Source: Podochytrium sp. JEL0797
Taxonomy: Eukaryota > Chytridiomycota > Chytridiomycetes > Chytridiales > Chytriomycetaceae
Length of the DNA stretch: 14,036 nucleotides
Assembly (NCBI GenBank): GCA_027596195.1
Contig: JADGJG010000698.1
Span: forward strand, 1 to 14,036
Direction: 5' to 3'
Below, piece after piece: positions 7,776-14,036 of this stretch. Under the pieces are notes generated by a model. It had not been told where the DNA came from and made no database searches. It saw nothing but the letters and a program-made list of their open reading frames with translations. Numbering within the stretch: position 1 is the stretch's first letter; each line of letters begins with the position of its first letter. The translations under genes were made by a program, and so were the position numbers.

Positions 7776-8810
7776 TCAACAAAGAAGCCCGACCCCAACA
7801 ACCCCAATCACAGCCCCAGCCACCAACGACCCAGCCGCCCACAAAGCATTCTTCACAACCCCACTCTCCACCTTGACTTTCTTGACCCGCTCCTCATTCT
7901 CCTCCTCGTCCTCCGAATCATCTTGCATCAGGTCCTCCACTGCTTTCGTATGCCACTTGACGTTTCGCTTTTGAATGACCCTCTTTCTCTTGACAGATTT
8001 CCCTCCCGCCGCGGTCACACCGACCACGTCGTCCATTTTCTCTTGAACGGAAGCGATGCGGTCCACCATGCGGTCCAACGCGGATTGCAACTCCACTCGG
8101 GTTTCAAATAGTTCGAGACCGAGTTCACGCGTTTCGTTGCGCATGGCAGAGACGAGCCAATCGACGGCGGAAGTGTCTGAGTCTTGGTGGCGGTGGTGGT
8201 GGTGCGAGAATCCAGAGTGAGCCATGAGGTTGGTGTCTTGCGCCGACGGAAGGAGCACCTCCACCTCCTCGTCTTGTTGCTCATCTTGCATCTCCTCGTC
8301 CTCATCATCGCATTCGTATTCTATATCCGAGTCTTCCTCCTCGGGAGATGGAAAGTCGAAGCGATGGTGCGATCGGACCAAGCGGGTGTCTCTCATTTTG
8401 ACAGCCACCATTTCCTCCTCGTCCTCGTCTAACTCACACCCAGTCTCATCACCAGGATCGCTAACCCCCATCTCCGAAGGCTCCTGCGAATCCTCCTTCT
8501 CGTCCTCTTCGTGGCAATCCATGGCAACCGAACTAAGCCACCCACCACTTTCCTCCGCTTCCTCCTCCCCCCACATCTCACGGAGACAGTTCTCGTACAT
8601 CTTGACTTCATCACTGTACGTCTCAGGCCCGTTGTACACGTTGCTGTCGTCCGTGGGGGTGGTGAGGGAGGAGGTGGAGGAGGGACACTCGGTGTCTGAG
8701 TTGTCTTGGTCGAATTTGATGTGGGATGCGCGCGGGAGGGAGGGGGTGATTCGTGGGGTGCATTTCCAGAGGGGTTTCATGGGTGAGGTAGTGTTTGGGA
8801 GGAGGAGCAT
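7776..8810 (-). CDS. Acidic protein with Gly-rich hydrophobic C-tail, copy B
   Basis: A single exon of 344 residues with no family recognised. Features in order: a Ser/Thr-rich N-terminus; ENCLREMWGEEEAEESGG (73-90), faintly matched by MLASLREEW in copy A; strongly acidic tracts (about 101-134 and 156-183); a His cluster (203-208); a probable helix or coiled coil (about 215-262) containing ELFETRVELQSALDRM; and basic KRKRVIQKR (274-282). Another acidic run follows, then KKVK (310-313). The C-terminal hydrophobic tail (317-344) ends GAVIGVVGVGLLC. The tail matches copy A closely, while most of the rest has diverged, so the tail is the conserved functional part. A tail-anchored membrane protein is the best guess. 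The ATG at 8810 is the first in frame; a second at 8780 (MKPLWKC) is possible. The stop lies 105 bases from the ATG of copy A. Confidence 0.75.
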   Translation of the reverse strand: MLLLPNTTSPMKPLWKCTPRITPSLPRASHIKFDQDNSDTECPSSTSSLTTPTDDSNVYNGPETYSDEVKMYENCLREMWGEEEAEESGGWLSSVAMDCHEEDEKEDSQEPSEMGVSDPGDETGCELDEDEEEMVAVKMRDTRLVRSHHRFDFPSPEEEDSDIEYECDDEDEEMQDEQQDEEVEVLLPSAQDTNLMAHSGFSHHHHRHQDSDTSAVDWLVSAMRNETRELGLELFETRVELQSALDRMVDRIASVQEKMDDVVGVTAAGGKSVKRKRVIQKRNVKWHTKAVEDLMQDDSEDEEENEERVKKVKVESGVVKNALWAAGSLVAGAVIGVVGVGLLC

Positions 8811-9033
8811 GTTTTGGAGTTTTTGGATGATTTGTTTTGTCGCAGATGCTTGGAAATATCAAGGGATACCCCGCTGTGCCACCCGGAACAACAATCGGAA
8901 ATTAATTTTGCAGAGCGATAAGAAGAGAAAAGAAAGAAAAAGTAGTTGTGAGAGAAGCTTCCGCTTACAAATTTCATAGCACAAAAACAAACATTTTTTA
9001 ATCCCTAAACCAAATTATTTCACACTTAATCTT

Positions 9034-10917
9034 TCAAAACTTGACCCCCTCCAACACAACAGCCCCCACCCCAGGCGTAGTCGCAAAAATCCAATCCCCA
9101 ATCTTGCTCAAATCCTTCTCCCGCTTCGCATAATACCCTTCCGTCACCTTGCGAATAAACTCATCCACCTTGTCCGCAGGCACAAGCGACACAGTGCACC
9201 CGCCCCACCCGGCTCCCGTGAGTCGCGACCCGACGGCCCCGGAGGCGAGACAGAGGGCCGTGAGGGTGTCGAGTTCGGGGCATGAGCAGTTGAAGTCTTG
9301 GGCGCAAGAGCGTTGGGAGGATGTCATGAGGGCACCGAGTTCCTGGAGAATCCACAAAAAAGCTCAGCCAAAATAACACACACAAAAAGGGGGAAGGGGG
9401 CATTACCGTCAACACATCTCCACCCTGATAAAACGGCTTCTCCAACGCACACACGCGCGTAAACTCCTCCACTCTCCTCGCCTCGGAAAGCACATGTCGA
9501 ACCCTCTTCTTGATGGCCAACCCGTCCTCCAAAAACACACCCTGAATCCCTTGACAAAACACGCGCGCGACACTGTCCCAGTCTGGAAACGTGGCCGCAC
9601 CGTAATGTTTCTGCAACTCCACCACAACGTCTTGACACGAATACGAGGCGTCGTGGAAGATGGTTTCGTTCAGGGACTCGAGGTTGCGTAGGGTCGCGAT
9701 TAATTTCGCTCCTTCGGTTCCTACAAACACTCCCGCGGGTCCAGCGTTGCGCTGTTGTTGGGCGACGTATAGGTCGACTACATCCCGCAACGTTTGGACG
9801 CCCGCAAACACACCTTTTCCTTCGTGCAAACCTTGCACCCAGGCTGCCATCAATGCCGCGGCGACTCGCGTTTCGACGACGCGGAGGTTGTAGTTCTTGG
9901 CGGATGTCACGTGTTTATCGGCTGTCACGAGACTGTTGGCGACAACGAAACGGTACGGCGTCGGGTGCGACGGAATCTCCACGGGTGTCGCCTTCAACTC
10001 TGGGTGGAATTGAATGAGGAGCGCCGCGGAAGGGTTCGCCATGACGGAAATGGATTGATCCATGCCTCCCGTTTGGACGCCGCAGTACCGTTCTGCGCGG
10101 ATGGAGGTTTGGGTGAGGGATTGTTTGAGGAGCGGGAGGTGCAGGGAGTGGGCGGTCGCGACGGCGGAGGCGCAGACGAAAGCTGAGGAGGAGGAGAGGC
10201 CGGCGCCGGCGGGGACTGTGCCGGAGATCATGATGGAGAGGTGGGGGGGTGGGGTTGGGAGGGGGTTGGTGGATTCGTGGATTCCCTGTTGAAAGATGAA
10301 ACGTGTGGCTTCAGTACATAATTTTGAAATCGGGAGTGGCGGGCTTTTTTTCTCTCTCACCTTGTACCCGCACTTGAAGTAATTCGACCACGCATGCAAA
10401 CTCGCATCAATCTCAATCACGTTGGGGTCCTTGAACGAATGCGTGAAGGTCGTGTCCTTGTACTTTTGCGAATCCGTGTTGGTCAGCGTGATAACAGAGG
10501 GCTCTGTCGTGCTCGTGTTGGGGGTCGCGTATACGGCCACGAGAACGTCTCTGATTGCGCAGGGGAAAGAGAGAAGGATGAGGATGTAGGCAATCAAAAC
10601 AAAGGGAGGATGGGGTTTTACCGATCGACGGCCATGGGGAGGACAGAGAAGCCGCAGTAGTCGATGTGCTCTCCTGCATTATTTCAAATGTGCGTGATCC
10701 AGGTGAGAAGGGCGTGGAATGTGAAGGGAAAGCGAAAAGCAAACGAACCAATGATATTCACACGGCCTGGCGAGCGGGCAATAAACTGCAACTCGTGGCC
10801 AAAACGTTGCTGGAACGCCGTGGCGAGGTGCTTGTAGCGGTCTGTGGTGGCAGGCGAGGGCGCGGGGCGGTAGATTTCCTCCAGGGAGGTGACGTGGGGA
10901 ATCGGGGTGGTGTCCAT
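9034..10917 (-). CDS. GAL1: Galactokinase, GALK2/GAL1 type (GHMP kinase)
   Basis: Five exons on the minus strand: 10917-10749, 10673-10622, 10550-10361, 10285-9407 and 9342-9034. The introns are 64-75 bases, all GT-AG. The product is 532 residues, within the usual range for eukaryotic galactokinases. It phosphorylates galactose (or N-acetylgalactosamine in GALK2-type enzymes) at C1 with ATP, the first kinase step of the Leloir pathway, in the cytosol. Motifs are complete: PGRVNIIGEHIDYCG (50-64) for sugar binding; PAGAGLSSSSAF (162-173), the ATP-binding GHMP loop; CGVQTGGMDQS (205-215) with the catalytic Asp213; and LTGAGWGGC (471-479). The IDYC form of motif 1 and CSCPELD (449-455) point to the GALK2/fungal GAL1 clade rather than the GALK1/bacterial type. 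The intact GLSSSSA loop argues against a Gal3-like non-catalytic sensor. Substrate preference between galactose and GalNAc cannot be read from the sequence. Intron 1 has an unusual GTTCGT donor. Confidence 0.96.
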
Positions 10918-11362
10918 TTCGGGTTTGTTTTTTTCGATTCTTCTTCACAGAAGGGAGACAGAAGGGAGGGACGGCTTATATATTATTCAATGACTGATAC
11001 AAGCGGGTGCCACTTAGGCAAGGTTCCGAGCGCGAAAACAACGCGAAGGGTGCCACAGCAACCTCGTGACTCACTTCGATCCTTTTTCGATTCTAAGTTC
11101 ACTTCAAAGAAGCATCATTTGAAAGGAATCTGCCTCAACGCGTATCACTCTCTTCTCTTGCACATCTCTTAAGACCGCGTCCTTGAATTAAGGTGGAATG
11201 CGCATTAATCGACTCTTTTGATCGTTAGTAATTTACCAGGGTTTGTTGTGAATGTGTTACCGGGCGCATGAAGCTTCAACGCGAATGGAGATGCCGTTCT
11301 TGGGAGATAGCGCCCCCTTCGTTTTCATTCATTTTTCCTTCCAGTAGTGAGTGACCAAGAAA
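10918..11362. promoter_or_regulatory. Divergent promoter region
   Basis: These 445 bases separate the start of galactokinase (minus strand) from the start of the 450-residue protein gene (plus strand), so they must hold both promoters. A TATA-like box for the galactokinase side is seen at 10975-10982. No clear TATA box is seen on the plus side. An ACGCGT motif occurs near 11139. I recognise no known galactose-regulator site. Confidence 0.6.
10975..10982 (-). promoter_or_regulatory. TATA-like box of galactokinase
   Basis: The minus strand reads TATATAAG, ending 58 bases upstream of the galactokinase ATG. The distance closely matches that of the TATA-like box upstream of the gene at 2319. Confidence 0.5.
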
Positions 11363-12715
11363 ATGCTCGCAAGCCCCACTTCGCCAGCGACAGCTGCCAA
11401 CGCACCTCGTCTCGCACACGTGACGCCGCCTTTGACGCCGCCTCTCCGTGGAGCGCGCGCGCCCTCAGTGCACTTTGACTCTGAGTCTGACGACGACGGC
11501 TGCGTGTCGCCGGCGAGTCCCGTGCTGCGCGCTGCCTCGCTGGGCGCCTCGTCGTCTTCTGCCGCGCCTGGCGCTTCCACCCCTGGTGCCTCGAGTACTA
11601 CCACTGCCACTACCCGCACACACACCACTCCTCCTGCTACTAGTGCGTCCACTGGTACGAGTACTACGAGTACTCCTACCCACCACGCCCACGCCCTCCC
11701 CGCCTCGCTCACCTCCTCCCCCCGCCTCGCCCGCACCTTCTCCTTACACCTCCGCGCCCGCATCGCCACACTCCGCCTCCTCCTCCTCGACGCCGATGGC
11801 GCCCCCGCCGTACCCCTCGACCACCTCCGCATGCGCATGCAGCTCGGAAGAGGCAAGAAACTCACAAAGGACTATGCCGCAGAGTACGCCGCGAACCTGC
11901 TGCATGCCCTTGAACAAAACCATCCCATCGTGACGGACGAGGACCGGCTAGCGCCGAACCCCGATTACTGCCCCCTCCATGCACATCACCCGCAACTCGC
12001 ATCGGAACTCGCTCATGCTTCGATCCGTCTGCCGACTCTCATTGCTACTCCACTGTGTCCGTGCTCCCTCTGCTGCCCCACTGCTTCCGACGACGCACTG
12101 CTCTCCCCCACCTCCCAGCAAACAGCAGAAGCCTTTGCATACGCAATGAGTCCCGAAAAAAACGACTATCACAATCCACACGCGCGTCGACTCGTTGTCT
12201 GGGAGGAACGTGTGAGCCATTTCTTGGCGCCTACGGAAGACGGGAGTGCGTCCACTGTGGAGTGTATCGATTGTGCGAGGATGCGTCGTCGTCGTAGGAG
12301 GGCGTCAATGGATTCGGAGGATTCGGAGGGGGTTCCTGGCGAGACGGAGTTGTCGGAGGAGGACGAGGAAGACGAGCAAGTGGATGAGGATGTGGTGGTT
12401 GTACCGATGGGGTCTTTGCGTGCGATTCCGCGTGGGGTTCCGCGTGAGACTGCCGGCGGTGACGATGAGAGCGATTCTGGGTCTGACCAACACGGGGGCG
12501 ATAGCGATGACGACGAAGACGACGACGATGCTCACGATCACAGCGATAGCAACGACGACGAGGACGACAACGAAAGCGAGTCTGCACATCACCACCGTGT
12601 CCACCAGGAACGCGAAGAAGCGTTTCTGGACGAATACATGATCAAATTGCACGAGTTGTTTGGGTTGTTGGAGGTGAATGCCAAGGTGGAGGAGATTGTG
12701 GTTGTGCCGCGGTAG
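11363..12715 (+). CDS. Uncharacterised 450-residue protein with CxxC pairs
   Basis: An intronless frame starting at ATG 11363 (MLASPTSPATAANAP); I do not recognise the family. Residues 1-115 are low-complexity Ser/Thr/Ala/Pro-rich, with a short acidic SESDDDG. A folded-looking part follows (about 120-300): SLHLRARIATLRLLLLDADG and MRMQLGRGKKLTKDYAAEYA, then Cys/His-rich YCPLHAHH (202-209) and CPCSLCC (232-238), and later ECIDCARM (300-307). CSLC (234-237) and CIDC (301-304) form two CxxC pairs 64 residues apart, which could bind one zinc, though that is inferred. Six arginines (308-313) lead into a long Asp/Glu/Ser tract (about 314-410). The C-terminus is a mixed hydrophobic helix (EEAFLDEYMIKLHELFGLLE). 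A nuclear or nucleic-acid-related role is plausible but unproven. The ATG is preceded by an in-frame GTG at 11351, which I do not use. Codon bias and length argue for a real gene. Confidence 0.75.
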   Translation: MLASPTSPATAANAPRLAHVTPPLTPPLRGARAPSVHFDSESDDDGCVSPASPVLRAASLGASSSSAAPGASTPGASSTTTATTRTHTTPPATSASTGTSTTSTPTHHAHALPASLTSSPRLARTFSLHLRARIATLRLLLLDADGAPAVPLDHLRMRMQLGRGKKLTKDYAAEYAANLLHALEQNHPIVTDEDRLAPNPDYCPLHAHHPQLASELAHASIRLPTLIATPLCPCSLCCPTASDDALLSPTSQQTAEAFAYAMSPEKNDYHNPHARRLVVWEERVSHFLAPTEDGSASTVECIDCARMRRRRRRASMDSEDSEGVPGETELSEEDEEDEQVDEDVVVVPMGSLRAIPRGVPRETAGGDDESDSGSDQHGGDSDDDEDDDDAHDHSDSNDDEDDNESESAHHHRVHQEREEAFLDEYMIKLHELFGLLEVNAKVEEIVVVPR

Positions 12716-12759
12716 TACTGTTTGAGGAGGGGGGAAAGGGTGTTTATGTTTATACTTTT

Positions 12760-12765
12760 ATTAAA
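12760..12765 (+). terminator. Possible polyadenylation signal (ATTAAA)
   Basis: ATTAAA lies 44 bases after the stop codon at 12715. It is a common variant of the polyadenylation hexamer, but a single hexamer is weak evidence. Confidence 0.3.
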
Positions 12766-13004
12766 ACTATGTTGGAAGAAAATATGTGAAAGGCGGTGTT
12801 AAAGAAAATGAGAAACGAAAGAAAGGTTTTTGGGACTTGCGAAATGTATCGCAATGTGTTCATTCAAGCAAGAGCAGGTTGCCTGATTAATTTCCGTTTC
12901 TGTTTCGTGGAACAACCTGGGATTTGAAATACCGAAGGGTGGTGGCGGAAATTGCACCCACCAGAAAAGGAGATCGAAAAACAAAAAACAACTCCAAAAC
13001 AAAC

Positions 13005-13676
13005 ATGGTTTCCATCACCGTCCCCGCCGATTACGGACTCGTCCTCGCCGTCCTGCTCGCCATGTACCTGCAGCAAAACATCATCTTTGTCATTGGCGTT
13101 CTCAAGGTAAACACCGCCGGCGATTCAGTTTTTGCGTCTTTTTTTTTCCCCATCTGATATCAAACCTCCAAACAACAACCACACATCAGGCTCGAATTTC
13201 GACTGGAATTAAGGCTCCCAGCTTCTACCCCAGAGACTCTGAAATCAAGGAACTCAAACTGTCTCAGGCCCAAGTCGAGAGTTACATGTGAGTTTTGTTT
13301 TGTTTTGACATTTTTTCGGTATCAAACGACTACAAGCCTTTTACCCGCCCCCAATCACCCCCTCCCCTTTCACCGTTTGCCTCGAAACCAACCCTTACTA
13401 ATGCTGAAAACCAGGTACGCCCAACGCATCCACCAAAACAACGTTGAATTCATGTCCTTCTTCCTCCCCGTCTTCCTCCTCGCGGGACTCCACGCTTCTC
13501 TCAATGTCGCGATTGCCGGTGCCGCGATTGTCGTGTGCCGAATGATTTACGGGTTGGCTGACCCGAAGGGATCGTTCAGGAAGGTTTCGGGGTTGTTCCA
13601 TATTGCCGAGATTTACGTGTTGGTGCAGTTGGGGTTGTTTGCGTATAGCTTGGTTGCGCAGAGGGAGGTTGTTTGA
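13005..13676 (+). CDS. MAPEG protein, microsomal glutathione S-transferase 3-like
   Basis: Three exons on the plus strand: 13005-13106, 13190-13287 and 13415-13676. The introns are 83 and 127 bases (GT-AG). Intron 2 contains a yeast-like branch site TACTAAT (13396-13402) shortly before its acceptor. The product is 153 residues, the typical length of this four-helix membrane family. The hallmark R-x-H-x-N-x2-E is present as RIHQNNVE (71-78). Helix 1 lies at about residues 9-33, and two further hydrophobic segments follow the hallmark (about 80-110 and 127-148). CRMIYGLADPKGSFRK resembles the loop of MGST3 and leukotriene-C4 synthase relatives. Such proteins use glutathione in the endoplasmic reticulum membrane, for peroxide or lipid detoxification or conjugation; the exact substrate cannot be read here. 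Confidence 0.92.
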
Positions 13677-13758
13677 GTGTGATGCGAAGATTTGAGGAGG
13701 GGGGGGGGGGGGGGGGGGGTGGGTTGGTATTTGAAGCTTAGAAATTAGGAGGTTAACG

Positions 13759-13764
13759 AATAAA
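13759..13764 (+). terminator. AATAAA polyadenylation signal, first copy
   Basis: AATAAA lies 83 bases after the MAPEG stop codon, in the first copy of the duplicated 3' block. Confidence 0.5.
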
Positions 13765-13805
13765 TGATGCATTTATGTATAAATTGAGTGGGGGCTCCGG
13801 CTCGG

Positions 13806-13840
<35 letters not shown>

Positions 13841-13873
13841 GGTATTGGAAGCTTCTCTATGAGGAGGTTCACG

Positions 13874-13879
13874 AATAAA
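13874..13879 (+). terminator. AATAAA polyadenylation signal, second copy
   Basis: An AATAAA at the matching position of the second duplicated block, 115 bases further on. It could give an alternative longer 3' end. After about 13907 to the end of the window I see no gene. Confidence 0.4.
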
Positions 13880-14036
13880 GGATGCATTTCTGTATAAATT
13901 GAGTGGCGGGTGGGGGGTTAGGTGGACAACCGGACGATTGCATTATCCTTTAACTTAGAAGATTTCTTCCATTCCCATTATAACATTCCGCCACGGGCAC
14001 AACCTGCAGTTCAAACAGCGCATTGTGAAGGCTGTG

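Larger units (their letters stand above)
13699..13906. repeat. 115-bp tandem duplication with G21 and G32 runs
   Basis: Two head-to-tail copies lie just after the MAPEG stop codon. Each begins with a pure G run (13699-13719, 21 bases; 13807-13838, 32 bases). A 70-base block follows (13722-13791 and 13837-13906) that matches at 61 of 70 positions at a fixed offset of 115 bases. Each copy contains GAATAAA. The G runs could fold as G-quadruplexes. Their exact lengths may also be sequencing or assembly artefacts. Confidence 0.85.

Noticed and set aside
11329..11865. A 178-codon minus-strand frame opposite the orphan gene
   Set aside because: Its Arg/Ala/Val-rich content is what the antisense of Ser/Thr/Ala codons produces, and it has no independent support.
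1..14036. A bacterial-style operon, phage or defence system
   Set aside because: The genes have spliceosomal introns and eukaryotic families. No integrase, repeat-spacer array or defence genes are seen.

Overview
The window looks like nuclear DNA of a small-genome eukaryote, most likely an early-diverging (chytrid-like) fungus. That placement is inferred from three things: short GT-AG introns of 55-152 bases, compact intergenic spaces, and protein families typical of fungi and their relatives. No ribosomal RNA, tRNA or taxon-specific marker proves it. I found no bacterial or viral genes, no intact transposon and no CRISPR array.

Layout. Bases 1-1556 hold no gene I can support, only weak open frames and some structured or low-complexity DNA. 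Six genes then lie on the minus strand, so in transcription order they run right to left. A GALK2/GAL1-type galactokinase (10917-9034, five exons) comes first. Next are two adjacent intronless paralogues encoding acidic proteins with a near-identical glycine-rich hydrophobic C-terminal tail (8810-7776 and 7670-6867). A six-exon NHX/NHE-type Na+(K+)/H+ exchanger follows (6484-4222). Last are two tandem three-exon paralogues of an Ala/Thr/Val-rich amphipathic protein that I do not firmly recognise; a lipid-droplet (perilipin or REF/SRPP-like) role is only a suggestion (3835-2972 and 2319-1557). Between these two tandem genes sit a decayed third copy of the 3' end and a 74-base diverged direct repeat.

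On the plus strand, divergent from galactokinase, is an intronless gene for an uncharacterised 450-residue protein with two CxxC pairs and a long acidic tract (11363-12715). A three-exon MAPEG-family gene resembling microsomal glutathione S-transferase 3 follows (13005-13676). Its 3' flank carries a tandemly duplicated block with G21 and G32 runs and two AATAAA signals.

How the genes relate. This is a eukaryotic neighbourhood, not an operon. Galactokinase, exchanger and MAPEG are unlinked housekeeping or membrane functions. The parts with evolutionary interest are the two local tandem duplications (amphipathic proteins and tail-anchored-like acidic proteins), the relic between the amphipathic pair, the intron shift between them, and the orphan 450-residue protein. 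All exon structures were built by hand from splice signals, frame continuity and protein conservation. They have not been checked against transcripts.
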